In this document: piece by piece, positions 1-5,700 of the stretch
How the letters are laid out: each line of letters starts with the position of its first letter
Numbering within the stretch: the first letter of the stretch is position 1
The notes under the pieces: generated by a model
What the model was told of the DNA's origin: nothing
The model's input: only the letters and a program-made list of their open reading frames with translations
Databases searched by the model: none
Origin: Candidatus Methanomethylophilaceae archaeon
GTDB taxonomy: Archaea > Thermoplasmatota > Thermoplasmata > Methanomassiliicoccales > Methanomethylophilaceae
Assembly (NCBI GenBank): GCA_016296195.1
Contig: JAEDJU010000065.1
Coordinates: 1 to 7,125, forward strand
Length of the DNA stretch: 7,125 nucleotides
Direction of reading: 5' to 3'
Translations under genes and position numbers: made by a program

Positions 1-680
1 TCGGCCTTGTTCATGGCCGCGATCATGGGTTTGGCGTTCTTCCTGATCTCGCAGCACAGCTGGAGGAGTATGTCATCATCCCATTTCGTGGGGTCTTCTG
101 GAAGGGGTACCACGCGGAGGGCCTCCTTGATCTGCGCCTCTGTGACGTTAAGTCCGGCGAGCCTCTCGTGGAGGATGAGCTCCGGTTTGCTTCCCTGCAT
201 CCTCGCCTGTCTGGCGATCTTGGAGAATCCGTTCTTGATGATCTCCCTCATCCAGCACTCGATCTCCTTCCTAAGGAACAGGATGTCCTCGGCGGGATCA
301 TGGGATCCGGGTGTGCCGGGATTTCCCTCGATGTCGGTGGATCCGCTCACGTCCACCACGTTGATCAGGGCATCGGCCTGTCTGAGGTCGTCCAGGAACT
401 TGTTTCCCAATCCCTTCCCCTGCCACGCATCGGGGACCAGTCCCGCTACATCCAGGAGTTCCACGGGAACCATCCTGGTCCCGTCCACGCAAAGTGAGTT
501 GTGCGGTGTGCATGTGACGCCCAGCTGTCTGCAGGGACAGGGTGTGCGGACATAGGCGACACCCTTGTTGGGCTCGATGGTCGTGAAGGGATAGTTGGCT
601 ATCTCGACCGGAGCCATGGTGGCGGCTCCGAAGAAAGTCGATTTTCCAACGTTCGGTTTCCCTACTATTCCAATCTGCAT
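1..680 (-). CDS. ychF: Archaeal YchF/OLA1-like GTP-binding protein (N-terminal part, cut by window edge)
   Basis: This is a TRAFAC-class P-loop NTPase of the YchF/Obg-like family. These are cytosolic proteins that bind GTP or ATP and associate with ribosomes; their exact role is unsettled. The visible 226 residues start at an ATG (678-680). They show the G1 motif GKPNVGKST (residues 7-15), a G2 region with PFTT (31-34), the G3 motif DVAGLVPDAWQGKGLGNKF (77-95) and the G4 motif NKA(D) at the window edge. Four Cys lie between residues 48 and 64 (CPC, then two more); I recall these from archaeal homologues rather than bacterial YchF. The C-terminal TGS domain, expected in a protein of about 390-400 residues, lies outside the window. 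It is 76 nt downstream of marR on the same strand and may have its own promoter. I see no convincing Shine-Dalgarno sequence before the start; GATCAC abuts the ATG. Confidence 0.93.
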   Translation of the reverse strand, partial: MQIGIVGKPNVGKSTFFGAATMAPVEIANYPFTTIEPNKGVAYVRTPCPCRQLGVTCTPHNSLCVDGTRMVPVELLDVAGLVPDAWQGKGLGNKFLDDLRQADALINVVDVSGSTDIEGNPGTPGSHDPAEDILFLRKEIECWMREIIKNGFSKIARQARMQGSKPELILHERLAGLNVTEAQIKEALRVVPLPEDPTKWDDDILLQLCCEIRKNAKPMIAAMNKA

Positions 681-735
681 GTGATCGGCCGAGATAATAC
701 CCCTACACCTTTATGGGGTTACCGTCTGCCTCCGC

Positions 736-747
736 ATCCGTTCGGAT
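736..747. repeat. Short inverted repeat in the marR-ychF gap
   Basis: The arms ATCCG and CGGAT flank a TT centre. The repeat lies in the 76-nt gap between the marR stop and the ychF start. On the minus strand the sequence TTTTATCCG runs into it, so it sits immediately downstream of a weak TATA-like stretch (about 744-752). It could be an operator for ychF or chance. It is not a good terminator, because no T-run follows it in the direction of transcription. The rest of the gap shows nothing clear. Confidence 0.3.
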
Positions 748-756
748 AAAAGGGAA

Positions 757-1188
757 TCACTTGCGACGGATGTTCTCGTATATTCTGTCCATGATGGAGT
801 CGAGTTGGTCGAGTTCATCCTCGGAGAGTCCTTCGAGGGCCTTGCGACCGGCGTTCGTTCCCTTCTCGCCGATCCTCGTCCACACTTCCATTCCGGCGGG
901 TGTCAGGGAGACTATCTTCGCACGTGCATCCTCATCATCAACGGTGGTCTCGAGGAATCCTCTCTCGACCATCCTCTCGACGAGCATCCTGGCGGCCTGA
1001 TGGCTTATTTCCATGCTCTCCCCCAGGTCCGTTATCCTGCACCTGGGGGTCGCGGCTATGAAGAGGAGTGCGGAGGATTGCGTCGGTGTCACCCCTATGT
1101 CCGACAGGACCGATTCCCTATCGGACATGAGCCTCTTTCCTACCTTCTGCACTTTCCTGATCAGTTCCAGACGTCTGTCCATATCCAT
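757..1188 (-). CDS. MarR-family winged helix-turn-helix transcriptional regulator
   Basis: This 143-residue protein has the length and layout of MarR regulators, which bind palindromic operators as dimers and are often released by a ligand. An N-terminal helical dimerisation region (1-35) is followed by the wHTH. The recognition helix falls in ISHQAARMLVERMVERGFLE (61-80), and the wing with its Asp/Arg-rich turn and LTPAG strand lies at about 81-100. A C-terminal dimerisation helix with LSEDELDQLDSIM follows. The start at 1188 gives a one-base TGATG overlap with the stop of the upstream membrane-protein gene, so translation is probably coupled. A second ATG at 1182 is also possible. The frame stays open far upstream, but that part lies over the membrane-protein gene and does not resemble a protein. 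It most likely controls its own two-gene unit through the palindrome at 1867-1888. The ligand cannot be read from the sequence. Confidence 0.9.
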   Translation of the reverse strand: MDMDRRLELIRKVQKVGKRLMSDRESVLSDIGVTPTQSSALLFIAATPRCRITDLGESMEISHQAARMLVERMVERGFLETTVDDEDARAKIVSLTPAGMEVWTRIGEKGTNAGRKALEGLSEDELDQLDSIMDRIYENIRRK

Positions 1189-1865
1189 CACTCGGTCATC
1201 TTCTCGGAGTTCCTGTCGCCCGGCACGAGGATCTCGGTCAGGCGGGTGAACTTCTTGAGGTATGTGCGTGCGATGAATCCGACCAGCAGCGCACTGATGA
1301 TCGTTCCCTCGCGCACACCACCCAGGGTTCCCAGACCTATAATGCCTATGATGGCTGCGATGATGACCATGGTCATATCCGATGTGATACGGACCTTCCC
1401 GTAGTCCTTCTTGACCTTCAGGGTCAGTGCGTAGACGAACCCGTCTCCAGGGACCATGACCACGTTCGCCACGATCTGGAGGTACACTCCGACAGCCAGG
1501 ATGAAGCATCCGACGATGACCGACAGCACCCTCAGGACGTAGATCTCCGGGGAGAACCATGACATGCAGTACATGGCGAAATCTATGAAGTATCCGAAGA
1601 TGAACGACACACCGATCTGTAGAATGATGTTGAACCTGTCCGCCTCCTTGCCCAGCATGACCAGCTGCAGGGCGACCAGGAGGATGCTGTAGAGGATGGT
1701 CCAGTTCCCGAGGGTCAGTGTCGGGAAGATCATCGACAGGCTGTATGGGATCGATGTGATTGGCGATGTTCCGAGGGATGCTTTGGTGATGACGGATATT
1801 CCGAAGGATATCACCATGAGTCCGCACAGGAAGATGAGGTAGCGTCTTGCGAGGTGGTCCTTCAT
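1188..1865 (-). CDS. YczE/YyaS/YitT-like (DUF6198) multi-pass membrane protein
   Basis: This 225-residue protein is very hydrophobic, with about five or six membrane segments (roughly 9-27, 55-72, 80-100, 108-130, 164-181 and 188-205). Two motifs point to the YczE/YyaS group (COG2364, DUF6198): KASLGTSPITSIPYSLS after the first segment (28-44) and VMVPGDGFVYALTLK near the middle (136-150). The latter is followed by GKVRITSD. The two stretches look like related halves of an internal repeat. The biochemical function of the family is unknown; a transport role is only a guess. The frame extends upstream to 1943, into rsmA. The ATG at 1865 is preferred because the protein-like sequence begins there (MKDHLARRYL) and a TATA-like element lies about 29 nt upstream. 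The message would then be nearly leaderless, consistent with the lack of a Shine-Dalgarno sequence. It heads a two-gene unit with marR. Confidence 0.85.
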   Translation of the reverse strand: MKDHLARRYLIFLCGLMVISFGISVITKASLGTSPITSIPYSLSMIFPTLTLGNWTILYSILLVALQLVMLGKEADRFNIILQIGVSFIFGYFIDFAMYCMSWFSPEIYVLRVLSVIVGCFILAVGVYLQIVANVVMVPGDGFVYALTLKVKKDYGKVRITSDMTMVIIAAIIGIIGLGTLGGVREGTIISALLVGFIARTYLKKFTRLTEILVPGDRNSEKMTE

Positions 1866-1866
1866 G

Positions 1867-1888
1867 ATGTGTGCCTGATGGAACACAT
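1867..1888. promoter_or_regulatory. Candidate MarR operator: 22-bp imperfect palindrome over the predicted transcription start
   Basis: Two 9-base arms, ATGTGTGCC and GGAACACAT on the plus strand, are separated by four bases (TGAT). Eight of the nine positions pair. The element lies between the TATA-like box (1891-1898) and the membrane-protein start codon (1865), over the expected start of transcription. MarR proteins commonly bind palindromes of about this size at their own promoters, and a MarR gene is the second gene of this unit. The palindrome is visible directly; its use as an operator is inference. Confidence 0.5.
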
Positions 1889-1890
1889 TG

Positions 1891-1898
1891 TATAATAT
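1891..1898 (-). promoter_or_regulatory. Probable TATA box of the membrane protein-marR unit
   Basis: On the minus strand the sequence reads ATATTATA, in an otherwise GC-rich 52-nt gap after rsmA. Archaeal TATA boxes are centred about 26-27 nt before the transcription start, which places the start near 1868, only a few bases before the ATG at 1865. This predicts a leaderless or nearly leaderless transcript that can be expressed apart from the upstream operon. Confidence 0.5.
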
Positions 1899-1917
1899 CC
1901 CTGACCATGCGGTGGCT

Positions 1918-2700
1918 TCATTGACGGGAGCGGACGATGGCATCGGCTATCTCGCCGATCTCCGCGGGACGGAGATGCTCTATCCTCTCGTCGAGGTAGG
2001 GTATGTCGGAACCGGGGACTATCATTCCGGCGGATTTCAATGCTGTTCCGATCTTCTTCCTGCGGTGGTTGAACGCCACCTCGGTGACCTTGAAGAAGAC
2101 CTTCTCGTCAAGGACGTCGAAGGGTGCCTTGCGTGGGGTTATGCGCACCAGTGCGGAATCGACCTTCGGGCGGGGATTGAACCTGGATGCGGGCACGGTC
2201 TCCATTATCTCGCAGTCGGCACGGTAGAACAGGTTCACCGTGAGACGGGAGTAGTCGGGACTTCCAACATCCGCCACCATGCGGTCCGCGAACTCCTTCT
2301 GGACCATGACCACGGCGGTCCTGAAACTGTGGTCCAGGAGTTTGAAGATGATCGGGGTGGAGACGCTGTATGGCAGGTTGCTCACGAAGACATCGAACTC
2401 CGGGAACTTTGCCTTGACCGCATCCGCGTGGATGAGATTCAGTCTGTCACCGTATGTCTCCGTGATGTAATCGGCGAGGATGTCATCAATCTCGATGCAT
2501 GTGACATCGTCCGAGACCTCGATGAGCCTGCGGGTGAGTATCCCCAGTCCTGGACCCACCTCGAGCACCCTGTCGGACCTCTCGATGCCGGCGTACCCGA
2601 TGTGTCTGTCGGCAACACGGTCGTCTATCAGGAAGTTCTGTCCCTTGCTCTTCTTGGGGACTATGCCGGTGTCGGCGATCAGCCTGCCTGTCTCGTTCAT
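1918..2700 (-). CDS. rsmA: 16S rRNA (adenine-N6,N6)-dimethyltransferase RsmA/KsgA (archaeal Dim1)
   Basis: This SAM-dependent enzyme dimethylates the two adjacent adenines in the 3'-terminal hairpin of 16S rRNA late in small-subunit assembly. The 260-residue protein shows the family's N-terminal KGQNFLID (19-26), the SAM-binding motif VLEVGPGLGILT (45-56), the acidic residue after strand 2 in CIEID (68-72), HADAVK (91-96) and the catalytic NLPYS (108-112). The small C-terminal helical domain includes FNHRRKKIGTAL. All key residues are present and the length suits archaeal members. The start ATG overlaps the DUF655 stop as ATGA (2697-2700). No Shine-Dalgarno sequence precedes it, so translation probably depends on coupling to DUF655. 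It is the last gene of the aIF1A-to-rsmA block. It works on the same particle as the Dim2-like and RIO1 proteins encoded upstream. Confidence 0.97.
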   Translation of the reverse strand: MNETGRLIADTGIVPKKSKGQNFLIDDRVADRHIGYAGIERSDRVLEVGPGLGILTRRLIEVSDDVTCIEIDDILADYITETYGDRLNLIHADAVKAKFPEFDVFVSNLPYSVSTPIIFKLLDHSFRTAVVMVQKEFADRMVADVGSPDYSRLTVNLFYRADCEIMETVPASRFNPRPKVDSALVRITPRKAPFDVLDEKVFFKVTEVAFNHRRKKIGTALKSAGMIVPGSDIPYLDERIEHLRPAEIGEIADAIVRSRQ

Positions 2701-3248
2701 CTCGACACGAACAGGTAGCGCTTCCTGTCAGGGTCCTCGATCTCGAGGACGATGCGGGCGGCGATGAGCTTCTCGGGGTTCTTGACACCTGTCCTGGCCG
2801 CCAGGTCTGCGAAGTCCTTGAAGGGCTCCTTCTTCCTCTCGTCGAGGATGGCGGTCATGGACTTCTTTCCGAGTCCGGGGAGCTCCTCCAGCAGGTGCTT
2901 GCGCATGCTGATGGCCTCGGCCTCGTTGAAGAACCTGATGAACCTGGGCTGGTTTGCCATGACTATGTCCGTCACCGCGTACTCCAGCTCGGCTGCGGCG
3001 TTGTTGTTGAGGTCCTTGAAGTTGATGCGTCTCTTCACGTGGTCGATGGCATCACGCTTGACCTCGGCCGTGTCCTTGCCTATGAACACACGGTCACCGA
3101 TGTTGATGACGGCGTTCGCCCTGGGGACGAGTTCGAAAAGTTTGAACTCCTCGTCCCCGAGTGCGTAGCATACAGGCTCTTTCTTTGTGAATCCACCACC
3201 GGGGAGACCCTGTGGCAGATAATCTAGAATATAGGCGTACTCTTCCAA
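2697..3248 (-). CDS. DUF655 family helix-hairpin-helix protein, TTG start
   Basis: This 183-residue archaeal protein of the DUF655 family has no established biochemical role that I know of. It begins with EEYAYILDYLPQG, typical of the family. A small beta-rich segment follows (about 25-60, including VINIGDRVFIGKD). The C-terminal half carries a helix-hairpin-helix nucleic-acid-binding motif around LLEELPGLGKKSMTAIL (119-135). The start codon is TTG at 3246-3248. It is supported by a strong GGAGGG Shine-Dalgarno sequence six bases upstream and by the N-terminal family motif; no nearby in-frame ATG fits. It lies between rpoF (20-nt gap) and rsmA (4-nt ATGA overlap), an order I recall as common in euryarchaea. 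An RNA- or DNA-binding role in transcription or rRNA maturation is inferred from the motif and neighbours. Confidence 0.92.
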   Translation of the reverse strand: MEEYAYILDYLPQGLPGGGFTKKEPVCYALGDEEFKLFELVPRANAVINIGDRVFIGKDTAEVKRDAIDHVKRRINFKDLNNNAAAELEYAVTDIVMANQPRFIRFFNEAEAISMRKHLLEELPGLGKKSMTAILDERKKEPFKDFADLAARTGVKNPEKLIAARIVLEIEDPDRKRYLFVSR

Positions 3249-3254
3249 CGGGAT

Positions 3255-3260
3255 CCCTCC
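3255..3260 (-). promoter_or_regulatory. Shine-Dalgarno sequence that fixes the TTG start of DUF655
   Basis: The minus strand reads GGAGGG, followed by a six-base spacer and then TTG at 3248. This is one of the best Shine-Dalgarno matches in the window, and it makes the non-ATG start credible. Confidence 0.75.
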
Positions 3261-3268
3261 GATGGGAA

Positions 3269-3589
3269 TCAGAGATATTTCGCGACGATGTCGATGATCT
3301 CGTCGATCTTCGCGTTGTCGAGTACGATCCTCTCTTTGGAGAAGATTGCGCGGACGTCCTCCGGGTATTTGGGGAGGAGGTCCGCGATTTTGACTGCAAC
3401 GGCATCGCTCACTTCCTCGAGCTGGCTGACCTCTTCGATCAGTGCCTTTGCGGACTCGAGGGGGAGTTCGGGACAGACCTTCTGAGCGTGGTCCAGCGCG
3501 TAGTTCTGAGAAGTAATCAGTTCCCTCTTCTCCGCTTCCGATCTGAGGAGATCCCTCACTTCGGCCAATGTGACGTATTGCTCAGACAT
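3269..3589 (-). CDS. rpoF: DNA-directed RNA polymerase subunit F (Rpb4 homologue)
   Basis: This 106-residue protein matches archaeal RpoF. It pairs with RpoE (Rpb7) to form the stalk of RNA polymerase, which acts in open-complex formation, processivity and RNA contact. It starts MSEQYVTLAEVRDLL. A helical core follows, including the family's tract of Leu/Glu-rich helices (LPLESAKALIEEVSQLEEVSDAVAVKIADLLPKYPEDVRAIF, 42-83) and the C-terminal HRDC-like segment ending in DEIIDIVAKYL. The position directly after rpl21e (14-nt gap) and before DUF655 (20-nt gap) is the order I recall for archaea and strengthens the call. AGGCGAT, about five bases before the ATG, is a plausible ribosome binding site. 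Confidence 0.95.
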   Translation of the reverse strand: MSEQYVTLAEVRDLLRSEAEKRELITSQNYALDHAQKVCPELPLESAKALIEEVSQLEEVSDAVAVKIADLLPKYPEDVRAIFSKERIVLDNAKIDEIIDIVAKYL

Positions 3590-3603
3590 GGTCTATCGCC
3601 TGT

Positions 3604-3903
3604 TTAGTTGTCGATCTTCGTCCTGACGAGGTGCTCGGGGCGGGCGACGACCATCTTGGTCTTGTTTCCGTCCTTGACGCTGACCTCGTATGCGCTTCCC
3701 CTCTCTCCGATGACGACTCCGGTGAGTCCGTGGAATCTGGAGAAGGGCATTCCCTTGTGGATGCTGGGGTCGATGATGATGTTGACCTTCTCTCCTGCCT
3801 CGAAGGTCTGGAGACCTTTGGTGATGGGTGAGAGTCCGCGTGCCCTAACGCTCTTCTTCAGGAGGTTGCGGGTCTTTGTCCTAGTTCCTCTGGATGCCTG
3901 CAT
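3604..3903 (-). CDS. rpl21e: 50S ribosomal protein L21e
   Basis: This 99-residue basic protein of the archaeal/eukaryotic large subunit binds rRNA. It shows the family pattern along its whole length: an N-terminal Arg/Lys-rich tail (SRGTRTKTRNLLKK), RGLSPITKGLQTFEAGEKV (23-41), IDPSIHKGMPFSRFHGLTG (45-63) and the SH3-like strands VVIGERGSAYEVSVKDG, then RPEHL near the C-terminus. The length is normal and nothing is missing. The start lies three bases after the pus10 stop, and the AAGGGAT in the end of pus10 can serve as its ribosome binding site, so the two are probably translated in tandem. Confidence 0.97.
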   Translation of the reverse strand: MQASRGTRTKTRNLLKKSVRARGLSPITKGLQTFEAGEKVNIIIDPSIHKGMPFSRFHGLTGVVIGERGSAYEVSVKDGNKTKMVVARPEHLVRTKIDN

Positions 3904-3906
3904 TGC

Positions 3907-5142
3907 TTATCCCTTCATTGGTTCTTGATAGTTTATCGCCAACACATCGAGGGTCTCGACCTTGCAAGGTATTCCCAGCCTCTCGGAGAAGCTCGGGACG
4001 CTCCTGCCCTCGTCACCGGACACGAATTCCTTCACGTAGGTTCCCGAGTCGGTCTCCAGTTCGAGATCGAAGGAATCCTCCGTTATCGCATCCGCCTTGA
4101 TCCAGTGGATCTTCCTCTTGCGCACGAGGTCGGCACGTCTGTGCTCGACTCTGCGTGGAGTCCTCTGATCTATATTGGCGTCCTTGAACGATGAGGCTGC
4201 GTTAACTACTGCCTCTTTATTAACTTTACCGTCTGCGATGACGTGCACGTGGTACACCTTGTCGGCGGCCGCTCCCTTGTATCTCTCCACCGCCTCACGC
4301 TGTACGAAGTGCAGACTGTTGTATCCGGCCATGTCGTTGTCGTTGGCACGTTTCTCCAGTTCGTCCAGGTCGATGTCCCTTATGCGGGGGCTGCTGATCT
4401 CCAGCACGAAGGGCCTTCCGTCCCCGAGCATGCATGCGTCGATGTCCTCGCGTCCCATGCCGTGGAAGAAGTGCTCCTCTCCGCCCGCCATCTCCAGTGC
4501 TATGTCGCCTATGATCTCCTGCACGGATGTGGGGTACATCTTGCCCTTGCCGTGGCAGTGGTCGCATCCCTTCCCATGACACACCCTGCAGGGCCAGATG
4601 GTCTGGGGGATCTCCCTGCTGTACTTGGTGTACCTTCCGGCGATGAATATGGGTGCGATGTCCAGGGACACATCGGCGAAGCGGGTGTCCACGCATGCCA
4701 CCACCTGGGGGTTCTTGAACTCCACGGGGCGGTGGATCATGGGGAGTGCGACCTTTCCGATCTCCCTGTTGAGCTCGGTCTTGATGTTCTCGGCGTTCTC
4801 CAGTCCGTACTGCTCCCAGTACTCCTTCTCCCTCTTGGCCACCTCGGGCTCCACCCTGGTTCCGATGAGGAAGTTGTTGGATTCCACGCTGTTGATGCTC
4901 TCGGCGGCCGCTTCGGCGAACCTTCCGATGAGTTCGAAGACGTTCTCACAGAGCGGACAGAAATCGTCCGCGGGAGCATCCGTCCCCTCATCCTCGAGGG
5001 CCTCTCTGATCAGGCGACCGCGCTCGTCGTTGGTCATGCCGGTCCCCATCTTCCCGAACATGCGTCCGAGACAGTGGTCGCACATGCCGGTCTGGGCGAG
5101 ACCGCGCATCTTGTCGATGTTGTCTGCGATCCAATCCTCCAT
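3907..5142 (-). CDS. pus10: tRNA pseudouridine synthase Pus10 (positions 54/55)
   Basis: Archaeal Pus10 converts U54 and U55 in the T-loop of tRNAs to pseudouridine. This 411-residue protein has the family layout. An N-terminal accessory domain holds CDHC and CPLC (about 21-24 and 62-65), likely a zinc site. A second Cys cluster, CRVCHGKGCDHC (about 185-196), is also usual for archaeal members. The catalytic motif GREDID-x-x-MLGDGRPF (about 230-245) carries the presumed catalytic Asp at about 235. C-terminal pseudouridine-synthase strands include the GTYVKEFVSGDEGRS stretch. Two residues after the catalytic Asp there is a Cys, where I recall Arg in homologues. An ATG at 5148 is in frame, but the GAGGG Shine-Dalgarno sequence abuts it. 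The ATG at 5142 has a six-base spacer and is preferred. The gene lies between KH/Dim2 and rpl21e with gaps of nine and three bases. Confidence 0.95.
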   Translation of the reverse strand: MEDWIADNIDKMRGLAQTGMCDHCLGRMFGKMGTGMTNDERGRLIREALEDEGTDAPADDFCPLCENVFELIGRFAEAAAESINSVESNNFLIGTRVEPEVAKREKEYWEQYGLENAENIKTELNREIGKVALPMIHRPVEFKNPQVVACVDTRFADVSLDIAPIFIAGRYTKYSREIPQTIWPCRVCHGKGCDHCHGKGKMYPTSVQEIIGDIALEMAGGEEHFFHGMGREDIDACMLGDGRPFVLEISSPRIRDIDLDELEKRANDNDMAGYNSLHFVQREAVERYKGAAADKVYHVHVIADGKVNKEAVVNAASSFKDANIDQRTPRRVEHRRADLVRKRKIHWIKADAITEDSFDLELETDSGTYVKEFVSGDEGRSVPSFSERLGIPCKVETLDVLAINYQEPMKG

Positions 5143-5148
5143 GGTCAT

Positions 5149-5153
5149 CCCTC
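5149..5153 (-). promoter_or_regulatory. Shine-Dalgarno sequence that favours the second ATG of pus10
   Basis: The minus strand reads GAGGG, overlapping the stop codon of the KH protein gene. It touches the first ATG (5148) but lies six bases from the second (5142), so it argues for the shorter protein. Confidence 0.6.
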
Positions 5154-5700
5154 AGAGGTCGAATCCCATCTCGGCGATCCTGAGCCTGGGGCGCTGGCTC
5201 TCGAGATAGTGGTATACGGTCGCGTGCTCGCTTCCGTGGAGGATGAGCTCCACCGCGTGTTTGGCCACGGGGAGGCTGATGGAGTTGCCTATGAGTCCGA
5301 CGGTGTTCCCGTAGATGACCATGTCGCATCCGGTCAGGTCCTCGATGATCCTGCGGGTCTTCCCATCCTTTCCGATGAGGCGTCCCCTCACGCGTGTCAC
5401 CTGTCCTGAGCGGTCCCCGACGAAGTCCTTCAGGTCCACGACCTCCAGGTACTCGTCGTCATCGAAGAGCCTCATGGCCTTCTCGGGGTTGAATCCCCTT
5501 CCGACCGCTTTGATGACATCGAGGATCTTCAGGGCCATGATGGGATCCTCCAGCTCGACGTCGTCGTGGACGATCACCTCGCCCTCCTCGGTGTCTATGT
5601 CCAGCTTGATGCCGGAAATGTTCTGCAGGACCTTCTTGGTCTCCCCGTTCTTGCCGATGAGTGTACCGACCCTGTCGGCGGGTATTCTGATGGATCTCAT
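5152..5700 (-). CDS. Two-KH-domain RNA-binding protein, archaeal Dim2/Pno1 homologue
   Basis: This 182-residue protein has two KH domains with intact GxxG loops: LIGKNGETKK (14-23) and LIGKDGKTRR (108-117). Between them lie the signature stretch ILDVIKAVGRGFNPEKAMRL (60-78) and LDKDF-like residues. This layout is that of the archaeal Dim2/Pno1/Krr1 group, whose members bind the 3' end of small-subunit rRNA during maturation; the Pyrococcus protein has been studied with aIF2alpha. The start ATG overlaps the rio1 stop as ATGA (5697-5700). The ribosome binding site (GGAGAGG) lies in the codons for the acidic tail of RIO1. The neighbours aIF1A and RIO1, with RsmA further down, fit a role in 30S assembly. 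That role is established for the family, not shown here. Confidence 0.93.
   Translation of the reverse strand: MRSIRIPADRVGTLIGKNGETKKVLQNISGIKLDIDTEEGEVIVHDDVELEDPIMALKILDVIKAVGRGFNPEKAMRLFDDDEYLEVVDLKDFVGDRSGQVTRVRGRLIGKDGKTRRIIEDLTGCDMVIYGNTVGLIGNSISLPVAKHAVELILHGSEHATVYHYLESQRPRLRIAEMGFDL

Noticed and set aside
1189..1908. N-terminal extension of the MarR frame to 383 residues
   Set aside because: The extra part lies over the membrane-protein gene in another frame and is rich in His, Arg and Pro as in a shadow frame. The MarR domain is complete without it.
1888..2718. A 276-codon open frame on the plus strand opposite rsmA
   Set aside because: It is the antisense shadow of a gene whose motifs are complete, and its composition does not resemble a folded protein.
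4160..4235. AT-rich patch inside pus10 with TATA-like and TTAAC elements, a possible internal promoter for rpl21e
   Set aside because: It lies in the middle of coding sequence about 260-330 bases from the next gene, encodes conserved-looking Pus10 sequence, and its TATA matches are weak.
4243..5409. A 388-codon open frame on the plus strand opposite pus10 and the KH gene
   Set aside because: It mirrors the codon bias of two well-recognised genes on the other strand, shows no domain that I know, and has no promoter or ribosome binding site.
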